This document shows, in pieces, positions 35,341-46,247 of a stretch of 64,000 nucleotides of DNA. Every line of letters starts with the position of its first letter. Position 1 is the stretch's first letter. The translations under genes and the position numbers were made by a program. The notes under the pieces are model-generated. The model had not been told where the DNA came from. It worked only from the letters and a program-made list of their open reading frames with translations, and searched no databases. The DNA comes from Agapanthus africanus (Eukaryota > Streptophyta > Magnoliopsida > Asparagales > Amaryllidaceae), in the NCBI GenBank assembly GCA_030015575.1, contig JASDDO010000026.1, positions 196,503,739-196,567,738 of the forward strand, written 5' to 3'.

Positions 35341-36586
35341 CGCTCGGTACGCATTTCTAACCTTCGCATTCATATGTATATTTTGCATCTGCATATTAAA
35401 ATCCATAAAATCCATAAAAATCTAAAATTTTTCTTAAAATATAAAAACTTTTCTGTCAAGTTAACTAGTGGGAGGACTCTGATTCAACATTTCGACGGTT
35501 TTGTTTGATAAAATAAAAATAACTAAATCTTATTTTTAGATTTTGAAAAACTGAAAGATAACTCTCCTTTAAAGTTAACTATAGCTGATATACGTCTTTA
35601 CATCACACTACACGTGTCGTGAGTTTTGGAAATTAGATGACAAGTCTTTTTCTGTCTGAAAACTTTTAAATGGATAAATGATTTTCTGAGGATCAAATAG
35701 GTTTGTTCTGAAATAAGTAATATCAAGAATAGTTTATGAAGTAAAGTGAATATGAAGGAATGTTATTGATGCCTTAATTGGAACTAAGTCTGAAAAATAA
35801 CCCATCCGAAACTTGATTGGAATGATTACACACCAAAACCCACTAAACACGTCTTTTATCCAAAAAATAATTGAACTGCCGGTTATATCTCCGTTCGTAT
35901 TGAATCATCATGATTTTCACGCCAAACTGTCTTTTGTTTTTGGACCTAGGTAACATGAGTAATTAAGTCCGCTGGGGTGTTTCTACACCTAATGCCCTAA
36001 GGCCAACTGGTTTGGGTGCATTGGCCCAAAACTCGCTAAGAAGCCTAGAAAGTCCAGATTAAAACAAAGTCAAGCAAGTGTTCTCTCCGAGTTAAAATTC
36101 CTAACGGTTCTTTATGTGAGAATAATCTTGATAAAAGACAGGCTTTTATAAAAATTTTAGCGGAGATATGAAGGTTTTATTCCATGATAAAGACTATTGC
36201 ACGTTCACAGAGGTGTGTATGAAATGAAAACAAGAAAAAGGTGGAGTGAAAAATAAGGCCTAGTTTCCTGTTAAGGAAGATAGAAATTCTGAAGTTGAAA
36301 CCTTACTGGAAAACGAAACTTGAAAAATGCTTAACTCTTTATAAAACTTATGTGATCCTTTCAAAATTCTTATCCGGGCTTTATTATGAGGACTTTATTC
36401 GACCTTTCTGGAACTTAACGACACTATTTGCACTGCACGTGAAGACATATAAAAGCTGTAGTTAAATAAGAAGCGAGGTGTGAAAAATAAAGGTTCGATG
36501 GTCTAGACTTAGGATAATAGAATTGTTATTTTCTGAAACAAAACTTTAGGGTTTGAATCATAGTTATTTTGCAAAACTAGCTTGAC

Positions 36587-36716
36587 CGGATTTTGTGGGT
36601 AGTATCCGCTGAAAACCCTCAGGAGACAACACTCCTCCTACTAGGGACACCTAGAGGTTTCAACGGCTTGTTGCACATGCTCAGTGCAATCGCGTTCCCT
36701 GCGAAAGTGAGGTTAG
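36587..36716 (+). other. Conserved non-coding block of C
   Basis: Includes CGCTGAAAACCCTCAGGAGA and CGGCTTGTTGCAC. By eye it differs from 61412-61540 at only a handful of sites although the two tails otherwise align poorly. It contains short frames only. Confidence 0.7.
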
Positions 36717-36740
36717 GAAATTTTTTGTGAATAAATTGGC

Positions 36741-36776
36741 TTTGCTCGGGACGAGCAAATGATAAGTTTGGGGGTA
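36741..36776 (+). promoter_or_regulatory. Hairpin-PPT module 3 of C (terminal PPT)
   Basis: TTTGCTCG-GGA-CGAGCAAA (36741-36759), then AAGTTTGGGGGTA (36764-36776), ending two bases before the 3' LTR. This is the expected plus-strand priming site. Confidence 0.85.
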
Positions 36777-36778
36777 TT

Positions 36779-38358
36779 TGTTCATATCGGATTTTTGCAT
36801 TTTCATACCGCCCATTTTTTATCACATTGCATATCGGTAGGTACTCTTGAGCCGTGTTTGCTAGTCAATTGCAGGATACAGGTTTTCGGCTCTGAACGAT
36901 GAAATTCATGGAAAAACACGACAAAACCCGGATTCCTGCCAACCACAGATAAAACACGGATCTCCGCTCTTTATCCGTCTGTTGCCACACACCAGTTTAA
37001 GAGACAAAATGGCAAATCGATGTCATTTTCATGCACAAGGCTCAATGGCAACACAAGATCCAAGAAATCTACGCGGAGCTCGAGGAAATCATGGCAAAAG
37101 ATCCACTTTCAATCACCTTTTGATCAACAAAAATTCTGGAAGAAATGTGGAAAGTTTATCAGAAAAATCATATGCCAAACTACAGAGAAAAGCAAACCAT
37201 GGGACCACAAGAAACCGGAGGACCCAACTCATCTATACGGCCGCGGAACCGCGGCCAATAGGGGGTCTAGGCAGCGGTTCCGCGGCCGTATGGTGGCATC
37301 AGCCGACCAATTTTCAGGGGCAGATTGGTCTTTTCATACTTGTTCTGATTGTAGCCCTAGATTTCCTTTTCCCTGCCTATAAATAGCCCAGAACCTTGTG
37401 AAGCCAAGGATGCATAATCTTGTATTTTTCTAGGTTTAGAATACTTGTTTCTTCTTCCTCTTCTCATCTCTTCTCCATTGAAAAACTTGTAGTGAGCTTT
37501 TGTGAGTGAAGAATGATGAATAAAGAAGTTCCTTTTGTTATTATACTTGTCTTGTTCTCTTATTATTGCTTGTAATTTTCATTTGTTAAGTAGTTGTTGT
37601 TATTTCTTGTTGTTTCTTTCTTTCTCTTTTTCTTTATCCTTAAAACAACCATGATGCTTACGCTTGATCCTTGCCAAGGTGAGGTCGCAAATAGCTAGTT
37701 GTTATCTTCTAATCTCTTTCTTTCTATCTTCCTCTTTGTTTTGTTTTCTTTTCATTATGATGTGTGAGTAGTTTCCATACTTGTTAGGGTAGGATAAGGG
37801 AAGTTTGAGAGAAGGAAATCTCTCTCACTCTTTCCTTGCCCAACATCTTAAATCGACTCCCGTTAATTGAACCACAATCCGCTCCCTACGGCACCCTATC
37901 CTACATGATAGCGGTGATTCCGTAGTGAGACCGGTTGTGGTTGAATTAACCGGAGGTTATGGCTAAGAGCCAAGAACGGACGGACAAGCACCAAAAGGAA
38001 GAACTTAAGCGTTGGAAAGCCTAGCTTATACTCGCAAGTTCCTTCCTAGTCGTGCTAATCCCCGTTGTTGCCGATTACCGTAACACCGATATTAAGAGTG
38101 GCAACGAAAGAAGTGAGCGACTCCTAACTCAAACTAACCTAACCCTAACCCTAACCCTAACAAGCTCTCTTTACATATCATTTTAACACTTATATAATCA
38201 CAAACAAATCTGGACTTTCGGACTTAACTCGTTAAAGCACATAGAAAAAGATTCACATCTCCCTGCGGACGACCCGTACTCAACCGGCTAGCTACAAGCG
38301 AAACCGTTTTGATTGCGGTAATTAACTAAACTTGAACACGCAGAATCTCTACCAATCA
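36779..38358 (+). repeat. 3' LTR of C
   Basis: 1580 bp. Same elements as the 5' LTR: GC pair at 37239-37287 (one arm slightly altered), TATAAATA 37378-37385, AATAAA 37519-37524. A CCCTAA run (about 38139-38161) is one unit longer than in the 5' LTR, accounting for the length difference. Confidence 0.95.
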
Positions 38359-38363
38359 CCAAA

Positions 38364-39427
38364 CTAATGGCTCATGTGTTAGGATTTTAGGGGCAATCTC
38401 GTCTTTTTAAATGCTTCCTGAATACTCTTAGGGTTTCACCTCTAGCCCCTATATAAGCAACGGATCAACAGCTTAAGATCCATTAGTTTTTATCTAGAAT
38501 AGAAGTAGATAAGAGTAGGTAGCCTTCTTCTTCATTTGTAAATAACCATTAAAATTTATAGTAAACTTAAAGTATATGAATGAAAATTTCCTCTTTTATT
38601 ATCTTGCTTTGTCTTTTATTTTATTATATTAATTGTAGTAACTTCTATTTTCTTGTAATAGCTAGATAAGTTTTTATTTGAAGTTTCTTGTTATTCTCTT
38701 AACTTCTCCTCTTTTTTTAAGCTATGATACTCAATGGATGCTCTTTATCTTGGAGAGGGCCCAAGTAGCTAGCTTTCTTTCATTATTGTCACCTCTTTTC
38801 TCCCTTTCTTGTTTCGTTTTCTTTTAATAACGAGTGAATAGTTTTCTCACTTGTTAAGATTTAAGAGAGGATAGTGTGAGGAATGGTAAAATTCCATATA
38901 CATCACATTATTCCACATCATTGTATTGAACTTCGGCCAAGACGGCATAAACCTCTCTTGTTGGGCACACTATTCCTTCATGATAGTTGCGACCCAATAT
39001 CGAGATTAAGTTGTTTAACCGGGAGCTAGTGTTAGGAGTGAAGAACATAAGGACAAAGGTCGATAGAAAAGGCTTAGCGCTTGGAAGGCATTATCTATAC
39101 TCGCAAGTACCCTTCTTAAGAAACCTAATCCACGTTGTTGCGATTACTTTAGTATCAACTCAAAGAGAAGCTCAAAGAAGAGAATAAGCAATTCCTTTGC
39201 TTAACTACCTAATCGAAGATCCTAACAAGTTCCTTTCATATTGGACATATCACATAAATAAAAACGAACAAAAAGAACTCACATCTTGTGCATAACTCGT
39301 CTAAGACAAGAAGCAGAATTAACCGTTTTTCCGTAGAAGACCCGGACTCACCTCGGCTAGCTATTTAGCGACGCCGTCTTGATTACGGTCTATAAACACT
39401 TTCCCTTCACATATTTCATAATAATCA
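38364..39427 (+). repeat. F LTR, right visible piece
   Basis: Starts after C's target repeat CCAAA (38359-38363) and ends AATCA two bases before a tRNA-Asp-like primer site. A TATA box TATATAAG lies at 38450-38457. The sequence order resembles the C LTR (for example CTAACAAG..., then an ACTCGT motif near the end) but is strongly diverged. Confidence 0.8.
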
Positions 39428-39429
39428 AA

Positions 39430-39447
39430 TGGCATCGTTGCCATAGA
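39430..39447 (+). promoter_or_regulatory. Decayed tRNA-Asp primer site of F
   Basis: TGGCATCGTTGCCATAGA is recognisable as TGGCGCCGTTGCCGGGGA with several changes, at the expected distance from the LTR end. Confidence 0.7.
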
Positions 39448-39978
39448 AACGATATAGTTAAACTTTTAGTTAAACTTTTAGTAATTCGGGTTATTCATGT
39501 GAATATTTCAGAACCTTAAAACAAAAAAAAACATTTCAAAACCATAAAACCATAAAAACATATTTCAAAACTAAAAACCATAAAAAATAAAAATAAAACA
39601 CCCATTTTGTTATTTTTGACGGTTTTGTTAAGTGTGCAAAAATCTGGAATAATTACGATGGTCAAACAGAGAGTCTGGAGACTGGAACTAGAAGCTTAGG
39701 AGGATAGAAGCACATAGCCAAATTTTTTGGCAGTTTGGCCCAATTAGGACCGCTAAGTCACGGCCATTTATTCTTGGCCGATCACTAAAATGCGGCAAAC
39801 AGTGAGATCTATCTCTCAAACTTCTCTGTAAGCTTCCTATCTGCTCTAAACACCCTCTGTTGATCCAATAAACTGTTTTATTGTGCAGAATTCTTTGCAG
39901 TTGCGCTGCAAAAAATAAAAATTTATGTGTTTTAGATTTTTGATTCTTAATTGCTTTGCATTCAATAATACGGACTTA
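39448..39978 (+). other. Leader remnant of F
   Basis: Matches the C leader in outline: CCAATAAACTGTTTTATTGTGCAG and GCTTTGCATTCA-ATAATACGGACTTA correspond to C 28418-28571. The single motif GACCGCTAAGTCACGGCC (39748-39765) corresponds to C's leader GC near-palindromes. The match to gypsy leaders stops at about 39978. Confidence 0.72.
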
Positions 39979-40104
39979 CTAAGCGACGTGGATAACATGC
40001 GTCGTGACGCGAGAGCTAGAGAGCTCGTTCTCGAGCGGGAGTGCACGGATCTTCGCCACGTGGCGAGATCCCAACGACTCCACCTTTCTCAGCAGGTTCG
40101 CTGA
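39979..40104 (+). other. Possible captured exon fragment, coiled-coil-like
   Basis: From 39979 one frame reads LSDVDNMRRDARARELVLE followed by RECTDLRHVARSQRLHLSQQ, highly charged and helical in character, with a GC-rich base composition unlike its surroundings. It ends at CAGCAG-GTTCGC, a possible 5' splice site, followed soon by AT-rich sequence. I do not recognise the protein. It could be the end of a host gene, a captured fragment or chance. Confidence 0.3.
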
Positions 40105-42007
40105 AGCGATAGATGGGAACAGGTTGGGTTTTTTGCACAATTTGGATTTCCGAATCAGTTGGAGTTAATTGTTCTCTAAGCTATAAACAGCAAGTTTTAG
40201 CTATGGTTTAATGGCGCCTAATCTGTTATTTACATCAAAATGAGGCAGCCATTAAAATATAGAGTTTGATGCGGAAAGGAGAGGACTTTTAAGAGAGATT
40301 TGGAATGATCTTGTATTGGGCTGGTGGGAAATTTTTGTTTGTGGTGTAATCCTTACTCTGGAGGAAGGTTCTCGTCATGGATGCAGTTATGGATGCAGGA
40401 TTAAGTGTGAGTTTACACCGAATCACGGTATATTGTTGTGTTCTTGGTTGTTTGGTGTGTTTTTCTATTCGTCTGTTGTGTGACGTCGATGTACTTTTTC
40501 ATTCTTTTTGAAGCACATGATTATGTGTTGTTTCTGTTGGGCCGTATCATCTATTTGCTTTGGGCTTGTGTGATATTTTTGAGGTTCACCGTGCCGATTC
40601 GAAGCTTGTGGTATAACATTATTTTATCCAAATACAAAGCATAACAAAGTATGCCATATATGTTAATAATATATAAACAATTTAAATTGCATCCCTATGA
40701 ATCCAACCGCAATCATTCATTCTAAAGAGAATATTTTTATTTCTTAGACCTTGGTAATATATAAAACTAATCTTGTTAAAGATTAAAAAACTCTCATGGA
40801 TTAGGTCCCAGAGGGGATTCAGTTCACACGTGCGAGGGGAGATACTCTAGTCAATTATTGAGACGAGAAAGGACAGACTGAAAGGGAAATAAGTGGGGCT
40901 CGGCTCTATTGATAAGCTTGAAGTTATGTGTGTCACGTTTGTGGAGAGTTTAGGAAGCGTGGGATTGTATAATGCACTGGTGTGGTTTTTGTTCCCTTGT
41001 TGAGGAATGGGTCCCGCCTTTTCTTTTCCTCCCCTTTGCCCGCTTTGCTCACAGTGCGATCTGAGCCGTTTCGAGGAAAAAAATAGGGTCGATCTGTTGT
41101 ACTGAAATGACACATTTCACTGTATATAGATGTGGCTTCGATCAAGGCGTAGAAGAGAGCCGGACTGATCCCACGGGAGAGCATAGGCGAGGAGGGTCAC
41201 GGCGTAACAGATCACGCAGATTGGTCGGAGTCCACAGAGAGGCTTGATGGAGGGAGGCAAGGCGCTGCACTTTGAGGGTTGATCTTTATGACCGTTTTGA
41301 GGTAGAACAGGTGACTTATTTTTGTTTGAGAGGGGTGTTGTATTCTGTAGTTGTTTTTATTTGACTTGATGCAGTTTCGTTAATTAACTTTAATGAAACA
41401 CGGAGACGGTTTGCCTTCGTTTAATAATGATGGTGATCGTGGTGATGGTGATGGTGGTGGTTACTTCCATAGTTCTATCTAACCTTTCCATCAAACTGCT
41501 TGGAAAAACGAGTATTAGACCGATTTATCAAAATTATAAAATATTAAATATATTTAAACATGCATCTTGGCCTTATAAATAGATAATAAAATAATATTAT
41601 CAAATCTAATCCTATTCCTAAGTATTTCTAAAAGTGAAAATAATTGTGTGTTTATCAGTGCTTTTTTATGTTCAGTACTATTTGTCTTAATATGTTTTTA
41701 ATGCTATTTAAGACATAATTTCATTAGAATGCAAATAAAAGAAAACATAGTGGAAAATAGGAAACAAATTATATTTATTATGGTACACTACCATTTCGAG
41801 AATAAGTAGATACCGAAGTAATATCAAGTGTACATTAGTATAAGTTTATAGATTTTGGGTTAAGCGAAAGCACGGAGCACCCACGTTTCATTAAAGGAGT
41901 TTTAACGAAACAACAAGAAAAGGAAAATGTAAGGAAATATGCAAAAAGATTGGAAACGGACCCCATACAAACCAAGTCCGAAAATCCGAGGAACAAACCA
42001 TATACAT
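40105..42007. other. Unassigned island between F and B2
   Basis: This 1.9 kb does not match any of the LTR elements in the window. It includes a T/G-rich stretch (40430-40640) like a plant 3' UTR, a GGTGAT-type microsatellite (about 41424-41462), and an AT-rich right part. 41850-42000 (minus strand CGTTAAAACTCCTTTAATG) has the look of a transcript tail, perhaps a LINE end, but I cannot confirm it. Short open frames, including a hydrophobic one at 40438-40644, show no family features. Confidence 0.5.
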
Positions 42008-44143
42008 TGTTAGTGTATATGCCCTAGAGGCCATTACTGTATCATACTAGTTTGTATATTACTTAATGGAAGCTTGGGATATTCACCTTGTATATACAAT
42101 CTTGCTCAAAATAGTAGTATGCTACTTGGTTTGTTTCTACTTCAATGTGTGCATGTGTTTATTTTAGTATATCACCTATACACATTAGTGGAGCCCTTAG
42201 GATCTTTACTTGATTACCAGCGTTGTGATGGCAGTCACACAAGTGGGGGCTGGGTAATCTATAAGCACATCCTTATGCAGGTCCCTAGTCGCAGGACTAT
42301 CGAGACAGGGCATCGATACTCCGGAGTAGACTAGCGTATGCGCTTCTCATCCCAGTGTGGGAGATGGTCTGTCCCACAGCCATCAGTACGTCGTACTGGA
42401 GATAGTATGCGGGTGCTCGTTAGGTTACGAGTACACTGGACATGACTCGTTGGGAACTGATGGTTGGTACTATACCTATCGTCAGTTATCAGTTCCCAGG
42501 TGATATGAGTACAGCTTAGTCCGCTGACTTGACACTGTCACTTCGCCTCGAGTGTGTTCCCACTGTACTTTGATTACTACCCTACCACGGCTCAAATGAG
42601 TCGTGCAAACAGATAGTTTTTAGGTGCAGTCCCGAAGCACTTGGAGGCAGTGACGGTTAGACAAGATTCGTCTCTCCCGGTATTGGGGGTTGACATCGCG
42701 CTGTGTCTAGGAGAGCCATTACACGAGTAGTCCCTGGCCAGGGCAAGCGAGATATACTGGTAGGCTTCCAGTGTTATCTCAGGGTGTATTGGGCTTCACT
42801 CCGACACGACTTGTACCGCTATTAGGGGACTGACGTTTACCGCCCCCCTAGGCCCGCCATGCGATGTATCAGACGAACAAACCGGACTGTACGGAGACTG
42901 TCACATTCAGGCTCAGTAGGAGTTCAGATGGGTTTCACCTCGTCAGTCTTCTTGTCGGCATCTACCTGGGGACCGTTACGCACAGCTAGTGCCGCTTGCG
43001 GTCTGTGGTTAAACCCACTGCCAGCGTAGTGTCGAGTCTTTAGAGTCCCACACAGAAAGCTATTCGCCTTTAGGAAAATGAGTAGAGGTCGCATGGTTTT
43101 GCGATAGGTCGCATGGTTTTGCGACAGGGTCCGGTCACATCCGTGCACTTGTGCACGTACAGTGTCCGGACAGTTAACACTAGCGGGCTTTGGTTTAAGC
43201 CAGATCCTAGTGTACGTTTTGGGATTGGTTTTATCCAGTATGTATTCGTGTTCTTTGGAACGCGGATGCGGGTGTGTATGCACAGTTGACGGAGAGACAG
43301 AGGCAGAGGATTCTCATTAGGGTTGTTAACCGTTGACTGTTGACTTTTTGCTCAACCCTAATGAGAATATGATATGTAATTAACAATAATATTAATTAAG
43401 TATTATAGTGACATGGTTGTTGAGGGGTTGACTTTGTTGACTTGTTGACTTTGTTGACCGGTTGACTAGGTTGGACTAGTTGACCATCATGATGACAATG
43501 GCTATCATTTCACGGCAAAGACTTTTGCTTGCTTGTTCTCTTGTGCAAAATGAGTGCATGAAATGATATGGCTATTGTAGCTTAAACCATCACTAATACT
43601 TGATTGCTATTATTGGTTATGATGGTTTTGGATTATGAGAGCCAAGAGGGAAAAGTCTTGCTCATTCTTTCATTTCCTTTCTCTCTCTTGTGTTCTTGAG
43701 CTCTCATCTTCTTCCTCTTGCTCTCCCTCTCTCTAGTCTATGGTTCACTTGTCTCATGTGTTGAGAAGCAAGAACCATAGAGAAAAATCCCAACATACTC
43801 TCCTCTACTCACTCTAGTTCACAAGGTTTAGCAAACCGAGTGAACTAATTTCTTCGAAGTTCGAAGAAGAAGCCAAAGGTAGAAGCTTTCAGGTGGATCG
43901 ATCTTCGGCGCAAGGAGACGACGGGGTGAAGCCGATCCGGAAAACCATCGAGGTTTGAAGACGAAGGAGTTCAAGAAAGAAAGGTATAACCCCCTAACCG
44001 AGTAGTTAACAACACCTAGTTAGGTTGTTAGTTAGATGTTTAACAAAGATCCGGTTTTGAGTCCATGTTACCGCCTCTAGAAAATTGTTTTTCACCAAAT
44101 TCCGCATGCCCGAAAGTACCGGGAGAGGTAGCATGGACTTACA
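42008..44143 (+). repeat. 5' LTR of B2
   Basis: 2136 bp, TGTTAGTGTATATG...GGACTTACA. This is the one full family B 5' LTR in the window. It carries the 20-bp tandem pair (about 43087-43126) and a W-box cluster. Confidence 0.95.
43334..43485 (+). promoter_or_regulatory. W-box cluster in B2 5' LTR
   Basis: About eight TTGACC/TTGACT sites. The first group is shorter than in B1, but the second group TTGACTTTGTTGACTTGTTG and onward is kept. Confidence 0.68.
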
Positions 44144-44144
44144 G

Positions 44145-44156
44145 TGGTATCAGAGC
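44145..44156 (+). promoter_or_regulatory. Primer binding site, tRNA-Met (B2)
   Basis: TGGTATCAGAGC one base after the LTR. Confidence 0.95.
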
Positions 44157-44349
44157 CTAGTTAAACTCTATCTAACATATTAGTAAAGTAACTAGAAGAT
44201 CGATCAAAGAAAAAGTCGCGAAACGAACCCGATATGTCAAGTTTCTGCCGATTTTATTTCTGTTCAAAAATTGATAAATTTCATCTTAAAAATCGGCTCA
44301 GGCTTTTTATTAAACGCCCACAAAATTTGGTCCCACGAACCGATCAAAG

Positions 44350-44396
44350 CGCCGCGGAAACGCGGCGGGAGCACGCTCCCGCCGCGGTTCCGTGGC
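44350..44396. repeat. Long GC-rich inverted repeat, B2 leader
   Basis: GCCGCGGAAACGCGGCGGG...CCCGCCGCGGTTCCGTGGC, arms of about 22 bases with a tiny loop. Better preserved than in B1. Confidence 0.9.
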
Positions 44397-45544
44397 CGAG
44401 TTGACTTGGCCGAGGTCCAAATTTTGTACAGTGTGTTTCTGGGGTTGTTTTGGGATTTTTGGAATATGTCTATTCAGCCCAGATTTTCCAGAAAGAAAAT
44501 TTTGTGTTTGGGGCCTAAAAATCCGTATTTTTGATCGAACTTCTAAAGACTTAAGCTGACGGGTTTTTATCTGTGATGTGATATTTGTATTGAACGTCTG
44601 CTAATCGCTATATGTCGATTAGTGGGGGTTATACAAATCTGTGATCTGTAATGTCATTGGAATGTGTATATGAATTCATTGGATTGTCGCGGGTGAATAG
44701 CCGGGGGTTGTGAGACGAGAGTTTTCTTTTCTTTCAATTCATGTAAATTTGTAAATTGATTTAATAATTATTTGTATGGCCGCACAACCGGGTCGGGGTT
44801 GTAGCCGTCATTGTATAATTTCTTTTTACTGTTTTTGCTCCTAGGATAGACCCATGGAGGGGGTGCACAAACTACCGGGTATCCCGAAGTGCCGAGTGGC
44901 CTACTCACGGAGTTGAGGGAGGTTGCTTTGCTTCGGGTACTGGCCGGTAGTTTTCCGCACCCGTAGGGGTCTTGGGTGGGGTATTGGCTATTCACCGCGA
45001 CCGTGTAATCTGCTTTTCGTTACAGGCTCGTACGAATTGCAAGTTCCTAGTATATCCAATGTGTTCATCTGTGATCTGAAATGGCTATCATTGCAATATA
45101 TCTATATATGATATTATTTAGGCGTTGCTTATGTTTTACAGCCGCGCTAGCCCAGCCCCCGCTCTGTCGTTAGTTAAGTAACCTAACGGGTAATGACGGG
45201 GCCCCGTGACGAATGCGAATGGCATAAGCGTAAGTCATATTTTGGTTGTTTTCTGCAATGGTAGGGTTAAATGATGGGACACATTAAAAGAACTAATGCA
45301 AGAATATCACGCATTAAAAGAACTAATGCAAGAAAATAAACCAAGTAAAAGTCGTTGGAACACTTTGGAAAAACCACTCGGTTCTTTTCAAAACCAACTT
45401 TTAAATGCGGAGCTTGAGCCACTCCTTTTAAAAGCTATCTCGTTCCATCGATTATATCAAGTTCACTACGTTCACGGTTTTGCCAAAACCATCCGTAGCC
45501 CTCCATCATTTCAGCTAAATATTCGGTAGTATTCAAGCTATGTA

Positions 45545-45743
45545 TTTTGACCTCACGCCAAGGCATAGTGATTGGTAGCTGCGGGATATTTATCTGTTGC
45601 ATAGATAGAATGCGTTGGTTTGAGACAGTCGTACTGCCATTTTGGCCTACGTCAAGGGTAGGTACGGGTGGGTTCAAATTAACCTGGATAATGATGGGAA
45701 GAACTTGACATGTGACTTGTGACATTTTGACCTCACGCCAAGG
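45545..45743 (+). repeat. Three-fold hairpin motif in B2 leader
   Basis: TTTTGACCTCACGCCAAGG at 45545-45563 and 45725-45743, with TTTTGGCCTACGTCAAGG at 45640-45657 between them. The outer two are identical. Confidence 0.8.
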
Positions 45744-45943
45744 TCATAAGAGCATGGGGCAAATATCCACATCGGGAGTTTCAAAAGAACTGAAACTTGC
45801 TAGTGTTGCATACCATTTGGAGTGTGATGATTCTGGTAGGATTCCTTCAGTTTCGTCACGCAATGATATTTGGATCCCGATCCTACTGTGAGTATATGCT
45901 ACTCCTCGGGAAATTTCACACTTAACGATCAATGCTATAAACC

Positions 45944-46069
45944 AAGTAGGTGTCTAGAAAGGTGTTAGCGGGGCTACGCCCCCAGGGAAAAGAGGTTCTT
46001 AAATTAAGGAACTTCGCGAAAGCGTTGGAAAACCTCCCTCGAAGTACCGACACTGGCCTGGCTGAACGG
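45944..46069 (+). other. Shared leader module, B2 copy
   Basis: As in B1, with an extra clear hairpin GGGGC-TAC-GCCCC and CGC-GAAA-GCG. It differs from B1 and C at a few bases in the TTAAATTAAGG part. Confidence 0.8.
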
Positions 46070-46247
46070 TTAAGCAAGAATTGTACGGTGAGATTGATCC
46101 TGACTAATTCTTCCTTTTTGGTTTGAGGAGGGATTCGAGAGACAGTGGGAGCCATCCTGTTTAGACAAACTAAAAACCACTCTAAACTTGCAAGAGCATC
46201 ATGCTGAGTGTTTCTTCTCTCTCTCCTAATTGCAGCGACCAATCGAC

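Larger units (their letters stand above)
35081..36778 (+). other. Non-coding tail of C with three hairpin-PPT modules
   Basis: 1.7 kb without an env-like or other credible gene. Three polypurine tracts lie in it, at 35144-35156, 35328-35340 and 36764-36776, each preceded by a hairpin. A ~130-bp block (36587-36716) is far more similar to E1 (61412-61540) than most surrounding text. Confidence 0.8.
26327..38358 (+). mobile_element. Athila-like Ty3/gypsy element C (nearly whole)
   Basis: 12.0 kb: LTRs 26327-27900 and 36779-38358, tRNA-Asp primer site, leader, gag, protease, RT, RNase H, integrase, a 1.7-kb non-coding tail and a polypurine tract. The target repeat CCAAA is on both sides (26322-26326, 38359-38363). 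LTRs differ at about 21 sites plus one 6-bp length change, roughly 0.5 million years. RT before integrase marks Ty3/gypsy; protein text such as [11 protein letters not shown] and FMDDFSIFG with a tRNA-Asp primer fits Athila. About two breaks in the coding part. No env-like frame is seen. Confidence 0.95.
26224..39978 (+). mobile_element. Old Athila-like Ty3/gypsy element F (remnant, interrupted by C)
   Basis: 26229-26326 and 38364-39427 are parts of one LTR, followed by a decayed tRNA-Asp primer site (39430-39447) and a leader resembling that of C up to about 39978. No coding region remains. B1 sits on its left side and C inside its LTR (target repeat CCAAA), so F is the oldest layer. Its other LTR is not in the window. 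Confidence 0.8.
44157..46247 (+). other. Non-coding leader of B2
   Basis: Same layout as B1: GC inverted repeat (44350-44396), 30-bp tandem pair (45279-45338), three-fold hairpin (45545-45743), shared module (45944-46069). It ends with a pyrimidine tract and GCAG (46211-46235) resembling a 3' splice site 12 bases before the gag ATG. Confidence 0.8.

Noticed and set aside
38139-38161. Interstitial telomere
   Set aside because: The unit is CCCTAA in a short run inside an LTR, present in both LTRs of one element.
40438-40644. A hydrophobic 68-codon open frame in the island
   Set aside because: A T/G-rich stretch easily gives hydrophobic codons; no family match, no signal for expression.
41850-42007. 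Possible 3' end of a LINE on the minus strand
   Set aside because: Only a vague resemblance in text; no RT domain, no poly(A) run and no target repeat could be shown.
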